Shown here piece by piece: positions 1 to 5,964 of a stretch of DNA of 11,398 bases. Below the pieces are notes generated by a model. The model was not told the DNA's origin. It saw only the letters and a list, made by a program, of their open reading frames with translations, and ran no database searches. Position 1 is the stretch's first letter. Each line of letters starts with the position of its first letter. The stretch is from Thermoplasmata archaeon (GTDB lineage: Archaea > Thermoplasmatota > Thermoplasmata > Lutacidiplasmatales > UBA184), in NCBI GenBank assembly GCA_021798415.1, contig JAJZGO010000044.1:1-11398 (forward strand), in the 5' to 3' direction. The position numbers were made by a program, and so were the translations under genes.

Positions 1-699
1 GACGAACCCCGTCGGGACCTGGGTCCACGACCCCCGCAGGGTCGGAGCGGCCGCCCGGACCCGTCCGTCCGCCACGGTCAGCGAGGCGCGCTCGATCGCG
101 AGGTCGAGCCGGGTCCCGTTCGCGTGGCGGACGGTGACGCGACGCGCGCGCGCGAGGCGGCCGGCGAGCGAGCGAGCGCGTCGGGCGAGCCGGGCCGGGT
201 CGACGAGGCTCCCCCGGAGGACCTCCCGATGCCAGGCGGCGAGGTCGACGCCGTACCGAGCGGCGACCGGCGCCGTGACGCTCGCGATCGCCATCCGAAC
301 GCCGCGCAGGCCCGAGCGCCGCGCGCGATGCCACCACGCCGGGCCGTGCCGGGTGACGAGGGCCTCCACGTCGTCGGCGGGAAGGCCGAGAAGGCGGGGG
401 AACGCCTCGGGGCCGCCGAAGTAGACGTACGCCCCCGGGTGGCCCGCGAGCGGAGACGGCGCGACGGGAAGCGAAGGGGCCGCAAGGGCGAGGGACCGGA
501 AGAACGTCGCCTCGTCCTCGACGACCAGGAACGACTCCGCGCCGCGGCGACGCGCTTCGAGGACGAACGGGCGGGCCCACTCGAGCGCGTGGCTCCACGC
601 CTCGACGGTGACGGTCTCGCGGCGTCGGACGCCGAGGTACCGGTCGAGGACGAGGGCCGCAAGCGCGTCCGGCCCGCGGCCGGGGGACCGCGGGGTCAC
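1..699 (-). CDS. M29/AmpS-like (aminopeptidase T-type) metallopeptidase, C-terminus beyond window
   Basis: The frame is open from a GTG at 697-699 to the window edge, giving 233 residues with no stop. The N-terminal part (residues about 9-55) resembles the aminopeptidase T / AmpS (M29) N-terminal domain: a helix, then VTVEAWSHALEWARPFV, then an Arg/Ala-rich helix leading to ESFLVVEDEATFF. Further on lie AYVYFGG (about 90-96), a DDVEAL region, and near residue 195 the segment NGTRLDLAIER, which matches the GTDLTF-type strand that precedes the catalytic domain in this family. The metal ligands belong to the missing C-terminal half, so catalytic competence cannot be judged. Family members are usually about 370-410 residues, so over a third is missing. 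The start GTG shares bases with the nikR stop (GTGA, 696-699), which supports both the start and translational coupling to the nickel genes. The family call rests on remembered similarity; another AmpS-like role is possible. Confidence 0.62.
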   Translation of the reverse strand, partial: MTPRSPGRGPDALAALVLDRYLGVRRRETVTVEAWSHALEWARPFVLEARRRGAESFLVVEDEATFFRSLALAAPSLPVAPSPLAGHPGAYVYFGGPEAFPRLLGLPADDVEALVTRHGPAWWHRARRSGLRGVRMAIASVTAPVAARYGVDLAAWHREVLRGSLVDPARLARRARSLAGRLARARRVTVRHANGTRLDLAIERASLTVADGRVRAAAPTLRGSWTQVPTGFV

Positions 700-1166
700 C
701 GGGCCCCGCCGGCGGGGTCCGCGTGGGGATGGCGATGCCCGGTCCGCCCGCCGGCAACCGCGGGCGTCGTGACGAGCCACCCTCCGTCGAGGATCCCCTT
801 CACGCCCCGGAGGTCCTCGGCGGCGGTCTCGATCTCGCGGCGACGGCCGGCGAGCACGACCACTTCGGCGCAGGCGTCCCCCTCGAGGTGGACGTGCGAC
901 GTGGACCGGACGTGCTCGCCCCACCGGTGTTCCGCCCGGGTGAGGCGTTCGAGGACGTTCGGGGTGTCGTGGCGGTAGAGGAGCGCGACGACCCCGAGGG
1001 CGTCCGCGTCGGGGTCGGCGAGGGTCCGCTCGCTGAGCTCCTTGCGGATCAGCGCCCGGATCCCCCCGGAGCGGCTCCGACTGTTGCGTCGCGCGACCCA
1101 GCGGTCGAGCAGGTCCACGAGCTCGGGCTCGAGCGAGACGCCCAGCCGTACGACCTTGCGCGTCAC
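696..1166 (-). CDS. nikR: Nickel-responsive transcriptional regulator NikR
   Basis: This is a 156-residue ribbon-helix-helix repressor with a C-terminal ACT-like nickel-binding domain. Residues 1-45 form the DNA-binding part: a beta-strand (VVRLGVSLEPELVDLLDRWV) followed by the RSRSGGIRALIRKEL helices. The four square-planar nickel ligands align with those of E. coli NikR (His76, His87, His89, Cys95): here H80, H91 and H93 in SHVHL, and C99 in GDACAE. The chosen GTG start overlaps the permease stop as GTGA (1163-1166) and gives the expected N-terminus; the frame is open further upstream, but only as a shadow of the permease gene. The stop overlaps the next gene's GTG in the same way. Known homologues repress nickel uptake genes when nickel is plentiful, so control of the upstream NiCoT gene, and hence of itself, is likely. 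Unusual: a C-terminal tail of about 20 residues after the conserved domain contains H144, H146 and H148 in HRHPH. Confidence 0.93.
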   Translation of the reverse strand: MTRKVVRLGVSLEPELVDLLDRWVARRNSRSRSGGIRALIRKELSERTLADPDADALGVVALLYRHDTPNVLERLTRAEHRWGEHVRSTSHVHLEGDACAEVVVLAGRRREIETAAEDLRGVKGILDGGWLVTTPAVAGGRTGHRHPHADPAGGAR

Positions 1167-2308
1167 GGCTCGCCCGAATGCGCGAGGGGCGCCGACGCCT
1201 CGGCGGGGGGGCTCGCCGTTTCGACGGGTCCGAATCCGATCTCCTCGTAGTGCTTGACGCGATAGATGACGAGGGCGACGAGCCAAGCCCCCACGAACAA
1301 GACGACGATCCCGACCCCGAGGGCCTCGAAGCTGAGGCCGCCGAGCCACGCCCAGAACGGTCCCGACCATCCGAGCTCGGCGGAGATCACCTGGAGGAGC
1401 TCGACACCGCCGATCGCGAACGCCACGAGGACGGAGAGGACGGTGAGGGTGAGGTTGTAGTAGACCTTGCGGATCGGCTGGTTGAACGCCCAGCCGTAGG
1501 CGTAGCGCATCGCGATCCCGTCCGAGGTGTCGGAGAGGACCATCCCGCACGTGAACAGGAGCGGGAGGATCAGCACCGCCCAGAGGGGGAACGCCCCGGT
1601 TCCCCCGAAGTAGACCGCGATCCCGATGAGGAGGACCTCGGTCGCGGTGTCGAACCCGAGCCCGAAGAGGACCCCGATCGGATAGATCTGGTACGGCTCG
1701 TTGACGACCCGGAAGAGCCGGCCGAAGTAGCGGTAGAGGAACCCGCGCTTCTCCATCTGCTCGTCGAGGGCCTTCTGGTCGAGCCGGCGGTCCCGGAGGC
1801 CCCGGAAGATGCGGTAGACCTCGAGGACGATCAGAACGTTGACGAGCCCGATGATCACGAGAAAAGCGCCCGAGACCGCCGTCCCGAGGACCGCCCCGAC
1901 CGAGGCGAACGTGTGGTAGTTCTGGTTGATGAAGTTGAGCGCGACCACGAGCGCGACGATCATCCCGCTCACGATCGTGGAGTGGCCCAGCGAGAACCAC
2001 GTCCCGACGGTGAGCGGCCGCTTCCCGTCGTTGAGCAGCTTGCGGGTCGTGTTGTCGATCGCGGCGATGTGGTCGGCGTCGAAGCCGTGGCGGACCCCGA
2101 GCACGTACGCGGTGATCGCGAGGCCGCTGAAGATGAGCCCTCCGCCGGTGAGCTCGCCCGGGTAGTGGTGCGGCAGGTAGGCGAACGCCGCGGCGAACGC
2201 CCCGACCGTCGCCGCGACGATCAGCGCGTAGAGGAGCGCGACGGTTCCCTTCTCCGAACTCGTGAGGGCGAGGTCGTGCGGGCCGGCCGGCGCGGAGGCC
2301 CCGGTCAT
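1163..2308 (-). CDS. NiCoT-family nickel/cobalt permease (HoxN/NixA/NicT type)
   Basis: This 381-residue polytopic membrane protein imports Ni2+ and/or Co2+ across the cytoplasmic membrane. All four family signatures are visible: HGFDADHIAAIDN at 74-86 (the HX4DH metal-selectivity motif), LGHST at 107-111, LGFDTATEV at 217-225, and GMVLSDTSDG at 255-264. Hydrophobic segments lie near 22-45, 56-73, 100-125, 137-162, 211-234, 242-260, 285-308 and 330-349, in line with the usual eight helices. A charged cytoplasmic loop (166-200) separates helices IV and V. The ATG at 2306-2308 leaves a short polar N-terminus of normal size. It is the first gene of the nickel operon, 69 bp downstream of the ACT-domain gene, and its TGA overlaps the nikR start (GTGA). 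The nikR linkage favours nickel over cobalt, but sequence alone cannot set the preference. No urease or hydrogenase gene is present in the window to show where the metal goes. Confidence 0.95.
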   Translation of the reverse strand: MTGASAPAGPHDLALTSSEKGTVALLYALIVAATVGAFAAAFAYLPHHYPGELTGGGLIFSGLAITAYVLGVRHGFDADHIAAIDNTTRKLLNDGKRPLTVGTWFSLGHSTIVSGMIVALVVALNFINQNYHTFASVGAVLGTAVSGAFLVIIGLVNVLIVLEVYRIFRGLRDRRLDQKALDEQMEKRGFLYRYFGRLFRVVNEPYQIYPIGVLFGLGFDTATEVLLIGIAVYFGGTGAFPLWAVLILPLLFTCGMVLSDTSDGIAMRYAYGWAFNQPIRKVYYNLTLTVLSVLVAFAIGGVELLQVISAELGWSGPFWAWLGGLSFEALGVGIVVLFVGAWLVALVIYRVKHYEEIGFGPVETASPPAEASAPLAHSGEP

Positions 2309-2331
2309 CGGCTCGACGAACGGGGGTCGTC

Positions 2332-2339
2332 ACTTAAGG
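2332..2339 (-). promoter_or_regulatory. Candidate weak TATA-like element of the nickel operon
   Basis: In the 69-bp gap before the permease ATG, the AT-rich run CCTTAAGT is centred about 27 nt upstream of the start codon. That is the spacing expected for a leaderless archaeal transcript. No Shine-Dalgarno match precedes the ATG, which is compatible with leaderless initiation. A second AT-rich stretch (2351-2360) is an alternative that would give a leader of about 20 nt. I found no convincing dyad resembling a NikR operator in the gap. This call is positional and tentative. Confidence 0.3.
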
Positions 2340-2353
2340 TTATGCGCTCTTTC

Positions 2354-2389
2354 AAAAAGGTGTTACTGAATCCGCCCTCACTGGAGGGC
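2354..2389 (-). terminator. Hairpin across the ACT-gene stop codon followed by a T5 tract
   Basis: On the minus strand, GCCCTC (2384-2389), a 4-nt loop CAGT and GAGGGC (2374-2379) form a perfect 6-bp GC-rich stem that includes the TGA of the ACT-domain gene. A TTTTT run follows at 2354-2358, about 15 nt after the stem. Archaeal termination depends mainly on T tracts, so the T5 run may end the ACT transcript before the nickel operon. The gap between stem and tract is too long for a canonical intrinsic terminator, and T5 is short. Confidence 0.35.
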
Positions 2390-3028
2390 CGGGGTAAGGA
2401 CCGCGATCGCCCGGGCGAGGTCGTCGTGGTCGAGCAGAAAGATCGTGTCCGTGTAGCAGGAGAGCGCCTCGACGATGTTGATCCCCTGGGTCGAGAGGAC
2501 CCCCGTGAGGTGGCGCAAGAGGCCCGGCGTCTCCTCGATGCTCTCCGGGCTCGTGACCGCGACCTCGATGAGGTTGCGGCGGATTCCGATCACCTGGCCC
2601 TCGCGCAGCGGGCGGAGGACCCGCTGGAGCGAATCCTCGTCGACCAGGACGACGGTCCCACGGGAGACCTGGATGACCCGGCAGAGCGAGCTCTCGTCGA
2701 GCAATTCCTCGACGACGTCGCCGAGGCGCTGGAGGACGTCCGACCCCTGGTCCAGCGTGACCGCGGCGACCTTCGTCCGGGTCTCGATGCGGCTCTTGCG
2801 CAGGACGCGCCGCACGTTCGCGTCCCGGAAGAGCTCGCCGCGCCGACGGGGGTAGCGGCGGCATGCGGCCAGAACCGCGTCCGTCTGCCGGACCTCGAGG
2901 TCGCTGGCCACCCGGCGCGCGACCGCCGAATAGTTCGCGATCCCGAGGCGGATCGCGTCCGCGAGGGCCGGGTGCGCGTCGAGGTGGGCGTGGACGCGAC
3001 GGGCGATCGAGGTCGTCTCCTTGGTCAT
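2378..3028 (-). CDS. ACT-domain protein, predicted regulator of amino-acid metabolism (COG2150-like)
   Basis: This 216-residue soluble protein has two recognisable ends. Residues 1-60 are helical with a possible helix-turn-helix (SIARRVHAHL, then LADAIRLGIANYSAVARRVA, then a TDAVLAACRRY helix). Residues about 153-212 form an ACT domain (VAVTSPESIEETPGLLRHLTGVL, then GINIVEALSCYTDTIFLL). The ETPGLL...L..GINIVE pattern is the ligand-binding loop and first helix typical of ACT domains that sense amino acids. The middle (65-150) contains beta-rich repeats (TKVAAVTLDQ, VIQVSRGTVVLVDED) that may be another ACT-like fold. Archaeal proteins of this plan are described only as predicted regulators. The gene is divergent from argG across 100 bp, and its ATG (3026-3028) lies just beyond a perfect dyad, so autoregulation and control of arginine synthesis are plausible inferences. 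No Shine-Dalgarno sequence precedes it. DNA binding and the ligand are unproven. Confidence 0.75.
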   Translation of the reverse strand: MTKETTSIARRVHAHLDAHPALADAIRLGIANYSAVARRVASDLEVRQTDAVLAACRRYPRRRGELFRDANVRRVLRKSRIETRTKVAAVTLDQGSDVLQRLGDVVEELLDESSLCRVIQVSRGTVVLVDEDSLQRVLRPLREGQVIGIRRNLIEVAVTSPESIEETPGLLRHLTGVLSTQGINIVEALSCYTDTIFLLDHDDLARAIAVLTPALQ

Positions 3029-3031
3029 GGA

Positions 3032-3047
3032 TGTCCTATTTGGGACA
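3032..3047. promoter_or_regulatory. Candidate operator: TGTCC-N6-GGACA dyad
   Basis: TGTCC at 3032-3036 and GGACA at 3043-3047 are perfect inverted 5-mers separated by the AT-rich spacer TATTTG. The centre-to-centre distance of the arms is 11 bp, about one helical turn, as expected for a dimeric regulator reading one face of the DNA. The site ends 4 bp before the ATG of the divergent ACT-domain gene, where bound protein would block its initiation. The first arm with its flank (TGTCCTAT) recurs at 3078-3085. The dyad is seen directly; regulator binding is inference. Confidence 0.45.
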
Positions 3048-3069
3048 CTATTGCCCAGTCAAGTCCCAA
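3040..3069. repeat. Perfect 7-bp inverted repeat TTGGGAC / GTCCCAA in the divergent promoter
   Basis: TTGGGAC at 3040-3046 is the exact reverse complement of GTCCCAA at 3063-3069, with 16 bp between. It shares its left arm with the TGTCC/GGACA dyad. The arm centres lie 23 bp apart, about two helical turns, so it could be a second way for the same regulator to dock or a looped operator pair. Both arms sit upstream of the argG TATA box. Confidence 0.4.
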
Positions 3070-3077
3070 GGCGGCCG

Positions 3078-3085
3078 TGTCCTAT
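3078..3085 (+). promoter_or_regulatory. Second TGTCCTAT copy abutting the argG TATA box
   Basis: The octamer TGTCCTAT occurs at 3032-3039 and again here, 46 bp away in the same orientation. This copy overlaps the first bases of the TATA box and occupies the place where the TFB recognition element would lie. A protein bound here would interfere with TBP/TFB loading at argG. The repeat is exact; the regulatory role is inference. Confidence 0.4.
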
Positions 3086-3089
3086 AAAT
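3083..3089 (+). promoter_or_regulatory. Archaeal TATA box of the arginine operon
   Basis: TATAAAT is the only strong AT-rich motif upstream of argG in otherwise very GC-rich DNA. Archaeal transcription usually starts about 22-27 nt downstream of the box centre, which puts the start near 3108-3113 and gives a leader of roughly 15-20 nt before the ATG at 3129. No Shine-Dalgarno sequence is visible in that leader. The remaining genes of the cluster overlap or nearly abut, so this promoter probably serves all eight. Confidence 0.65.
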
Positions 3090-3128
3090 CCGTGCGTCCG
3101 CGTGCTCCGATCGCTCGGACGAACGCGA

Positions 3129-4361
3129 ATGGCCAACTCCAAGGTGGTGCTCGCGTACTCCGGCGGGCTGGACACGTCGGTCGCGATCCCGTGGCTTCGG
3201 GAGTCGAAGGGGCTCGACGTCGTCGCGGTCACGGTCGATGTCGGCCAGCCGGTCGACCTCGAACGGGTCCGCAAGAAGGCCATCGCGTCGGGCGCCGTCG
3301 CCGCGTACGTCGCCGATGCCCGTCGTGAGTTCGCCGAGGAGTTCATCGCCCCCGCGTTGCGGGCGAACGCCCTCTACGAGGGGATCTACCCGCTCGGCAC
3401 CGCGCTCGCCCGCCCGCTGATCGGCCGCCACCTCGTCGAGGTGGCCCGACGCGAGGATGCCGCATACGTCGCGCACGGGTGCACGGGCAAGGGGAACGAT
3501 CAGGTCCGGTTCGACCTCTCGACCACGGGACTCGCCCCCGAGCTCGGCGTGATCGCCCCGGCGCGCGAGTGGAAGATGACGCGCGAAGACGAGATCGTCT
3601 ACGCGCGCGAGCACGGCGTCCCGGTCGAGGCGACTTCGGCGTCTCCCTACTCGACCGACGAGAACCTTTGGGGTCGCTCCGTCGAGTGCGGGATCCTCGA
3701 GGACCCCGCGATCGAGCCCCCCGAGGAGGTCTACGCCTGGACCCGCTCGCCGTCCGCCGCTCCCGACCAGCCCGCGTACGTCACGGTCTCTTTCGAGCGC
3801 GGCACGCCGGTCGCGCTCGACGGAGAGCGACGGCCGCTCCACGAGATGATCGCGCACCTCAACCGTCTCGCCGGCGACCACGGGGTCGGCCGGATCGACC
3901 ACCTCGAGAGCCGTGTCGTCGGGATCAAGTCGCGCGAGGTCTACGAATGCCCGGCGGCCCTGGTGCTGATCGGGGCCCACCAGGCCCTCGAGGCGCTCGT
4001 CCTCCCCCGGGATCTCCTCGAGTTCAAGCGGACGGTCGAGCAGCGCTACGCCCAGCTCGTCTACGACGGGCTCTGGTTCGCGCCCCTGCGCGGAGCGCTC
4101 GACGCGTTCGTGGACTCGACGCAGGCCCGCGTGACGGGCGAGGTCGCGATGAAGCTCTTCAAGGGCCGTGCGCACCCCGTCGGGCGCCGGTCGGAGAACG
4201 CCCTCTACCAGCCGGCGCTCGCGACCTACTCGACGGGCGACCGCTTCCGTTCGGAGATGGCGGAGGGGTTCATCTACGTCTGGGGGCTCCCCGTGCGGAC
4301 GTGGTCCGCCATCGGGGCCGCGCCGACCGCGTCGGTCGCCACGAACCCTCCCCGCGCCTGA
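3129..4361 (+). CDS. argG: Argininosuccinate synthase
   Basis: ArgG condenses citrulline and aspartate with ATP to argininosuccinate, AMP and PPi in the cytoplasm, the penultimate step of arginine synthesis. The 410-residue protein has the usual family length. The N-type ATP pyrophosphatase P-loop SGGLDTS is at residues 11-17 (after KVVLAY). HGCTGKGNDQVRF at 116-128 is the second conserved nucleotide/aspartate site, and SPYSTDENLWGRS follows near 178. The C-terminus carries the typical ALATYSTGD and EGFIYVWGLP segments. The frame is open upstream to 3021, but the ATG at 3129 was chosen because MANSKVVLAYSGG is the normal family N-terminus and the extra 36 codons would run through the TATA box and repeats. 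It is the first gene of the operon, and argH follows after 23 bp. Confidence 0.97.
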   Translation: MANSKVVLAYSGGLDTSVAIPWLRESKGLDVVAVTVDVGQPVDLERVRKKAIASGAVAAYVADARREFAEEFIAPALRANALYEGIYPLGTALARPLIGRHLVEVARREDAAYVAHGCTGKGNDQVRFDLSTTGLAPELGVIAPAREWKMTREDEIVYAREHGVPVEATSASPYSTDENLWGRSVECGILEDPAIEPPEEVYAWTRSPSAAPDQPAYVTVSFERGTPVALDGERRPLHEMIAHLNRLAGDHGVGRIDHLESRVVGIKSREVYECPAALVLIGAHQALEALVLPRDLLEFKRTVEQRYAQLVYDGLWFAPLRGALDAFVDSTQARVTGEVAMKLFKGRAHPVGRRSENALYQPALATYSTGDRFRSEMAEGFIYVWGLPVRTWSAIGAAPTASVATNPPRA

Positions 4362-4384
4362 CGAGGCGTACGGTGCTCACGCCC

Positions 4385-5806
4385 ATGCCGGACCCCCGAC
4401 CCCCGCCGGCGTACGTCCGCACCCCCACGGCCGCGTTCCTGAGCTCGCTCGCGGTCGACCGGTCCCTCGCGCGCGTCGACCTCGCGGGCAGCGTCGTTCA
4501 CGCCGAGATGCTCGGGCGTGCGAACCTCGTCACCCCCGACGAGGCGAAGGCCCTCACCGACGGGCTGCGGGCGGTCGCCGCCGAGGTCGCGGACGGCCGG
4601 TTCGCCTGGCGGGACGACCTCGAGGACGTCCACACGAACGTCGAGGTCCGCCTCACCGAGCTCGTCGGCGCGGTCGGCGGAAAGCTCCACACGGCGCGCA
4701 GCCGCAACGACCAGATCGCGCTCGACGAGCGCCTCTACTTGCGCGAGGCGGTCGCGTCCGTCGCGTCCCGGCTCGCGAAGCTCGAGGGGTCGCTCCTCGC
4801 CCGGGCGTCCGTGTCCACAGCGGTCCCGATGCCGGGGTACACGCACCTCCAGCGGGCCCAGCCGGTGACCGTCGCCCACTACCTGCTCGCGCACTTCTGG
4901 CGGTTCGACCGCGACCTCGACCGATTGTTCGCGACGGAGGGCCGCGCGAACGTGTCGCCCCTCGGCGCGGGCGCGCTCGCCGGTTCGACGCTGCCGATCG
5001 ACCCGACGTACGTCGCCGCCCGGCTCGGCTTCGACCGGGCGTTCGAGAACTCCCTCGACGCGGTCAGCGACCGCGACCCGCTCGTCGAGCTCCTCTTCGA
5101 CCTCGCGTTGCTCGCCGTTCATGCGAGCGGCTTCGCCGAGGAGGTCGTCGTCTTCGCCTCGAAGGAGTTCGGGTTCATCGAGCGGACCCCGGCGCTCGGC
5201 GGCGGCAGCAGTCTCATGCCCCAGAAGTGCAACCCGGACGCGGCCGAGCTCGTCCGGGCGAAGGCCGGCGGCGCGATCGGGGACCTCGTCACCCTCCTCG
5301 CCGTTCTGAAAGGGCTCCCTCTCGCCTACGACCGCGACCTCCAGGAGGACAAGGCGCCCGTCCTGCGCGCGGTGGCGACGCTCTCGTCCGTCCTCGACAC
5401 GGTCGACGTCCTCGTCCGCACGCTCGCGTTCGACCCGGGTCGCGTCGCCGAGGCGGCGGCCGACCCGGAGCTGTACGCGACCGACCTCGCGGAGCGCCTC
5501 GTGGCGGGCGGTGTCCCGTTCCGCGAGGCCCACGAGGCGGTAGGGTCGTTCTACCGCTCCGCCGGCGGAGCGCCGGCGACCGAGGCGCTCCGAGTGGCGG
5601 CGGCGAACCTTCCCCGGGCCGGGGACGACGCCTCCGTCCGCGCGGCGCTCGACCTCCGGGGATCGCCGGGCGGGCCCGCGCCGCTCGCGGTGGCCCACCA
5701 GCTCTCCCTCGCCCGGTCGCGGCTCGCGGCCCGGACGACCTCCCTCTCCTCGCTCGACCGCAAGGTGCGGCGGATCGGGGAGATCCTGGACGGGGAACGA
5801 ACATGA
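4385..5806 (+). CDS. argH: Argininosuccinate lyase
   Basis: ArgH splits argininosuccinate into arginine and fumarate, the last step of the pathway. The 473-residue protein belongs to the fumarase/aspartase superfamily. Conserved regions appear in order: EDVHTNVE (H83), GGKLHTARSRNDQ, PGYTHLQRAQPV (H154, the general-base region), and the flexible signature loop GGSSLMPQKCNP (serines 275/276, K281). The second Lys commonly found in MPQKKNP is Cys282 here. The N-terminus lacks the usual WGGRF opening and instead begins with a Pro-rich stretch before the conserved LARVDLAGSVVHAEML. The ATG at 4385 is preceded by GGTG at 4372-4375, a possible Shine-Dalgarno; a GTG four codons upstream (4373) is an alternative start. 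The stop overlaps the lysW ATG (ATGA, 5803-5806), suggesting coupled translation. Confidence 0.96.
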   Translation: MPDPRPPPAYVRTPTAAFLSSLAVDRSLARVDLAGSVVHAEMLGRANLVTPDEAKALTDGLRAVAAEVADGRFAWRDDLEDVHTNVEVRLTELVGAVGGKLHTARSRNDQIALDERLYLREAVASVASRLAKLEGSLLARASVSTAVPMPGYTHLQRAQPVTVAHYLLAHFWRFDRDLDRLFATEGRANVSPLGAGALAGSTLPIDPTYVAARLGFDRAFENSLDAVSDRDPLVELLFDLALLAVHASGFAEEVVVFASKEFGFIERTPALGGGSSLMPQKCNPDAAELVRAKAGGAIGDLVTLLAVLKGLPLAYDRDLQEDKAPVLRAVATLSSVLDTVDVLVRTLAFDPGRVAEAAADPELYATDLAERLVAGGVPFREAHEAVGSFYRSAGGAPATEALRVAAANLPRAGDDASVRAALDLRGSPGGPAPLAVAHQLSLARSRLAARTTSLSSLDRKVRRIGEILDGERT

Positions 5807-5964
5807 CGGAGTGCCCAGCGTGCGACGCGAACGTGGAGAGCCACAACATGGTGCTGGGGGAGGTCTTCCCCTGCCCGGACTGCGGAACGGAGCTCGAGGT
5901 CCACGGGACCGACCCGTTCGCGGTGCAACCCGCCCCGAAAGAGGCCGAGGACTGGGGTGAGTGA
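5803..5964 (+). CDS. lysW: LysW-type amino-group carrier protein
   Basis: This 53-residue acidic carrier holds the biosynthetic intermediate on its C-terminal glutamate, which protects the amino group and presents the substrate to each enzyme through charge interactions. Two zinc-knuckle pairs are visible: CPAC at 4-7 and CPDC at 24-27. The protein ends in EDWGE (49-53), the hallmark carrier tail whose last Glu gamma-carboxyl is ligated to the substrate amino group. In other archaea and in Thermus it carries glutamate (arginine route), alpha-aminoadipate (lysine route) or both. Its ATG sits in the argH stop (ATGA), and its end overlaps argX by 8 bp (5957-5964). It lies just before its ligase, as expected. 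Homologues are also annotated argW or as alpha-aminoadipate carrier. Confidence 0.97.
   Translation: MTECPACDANVESHNMVLGEVFPCPDCGTELEVHGTDPFAVQPAPKEAEDWGE

Noticed and set aside
124..978. A 284-codon plus-strand frame and a 194-codon minus-strand frame (78-662) near the left edge
   Set aside because: Both are compositionally biased. The third frame (minus, 699 to edge) gives a well-structured aminopeptidase-like protein coupled to nikR, so these are shadows.
2309..2377. A NikR operator in front of the permease gene
   Set aside because: I looked for a dyad of about 6-bp arms with wide spacing, as in E. coli, and found none; only the self-palindromic CTTAAG stands out, too short to claim.
3021..3128. 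N-terminal extension of ArgG by 36 codons
   Set aside because: It would run through the TATA box and the repeats and add a Pro/Arg-rich stretch that ArgG proteins lack; MANSKVVLAYSGG is the normal start.
1178..3328. A 716-codon plus-strand open frame across the permease and ACT genes
   Set aside because: Asp/Glu/Arg-rich shadow of the minus-strand genes, and it crosses the divergent promoter region, which a real gene would not.
4373..4384. GTG start for ArgH four codons upstream of the chosen ATG
   Set aside because: Not excluded, but the ATG at 4385 has a GGTG at suitable spacing, and the extra codons add nothing conserved.
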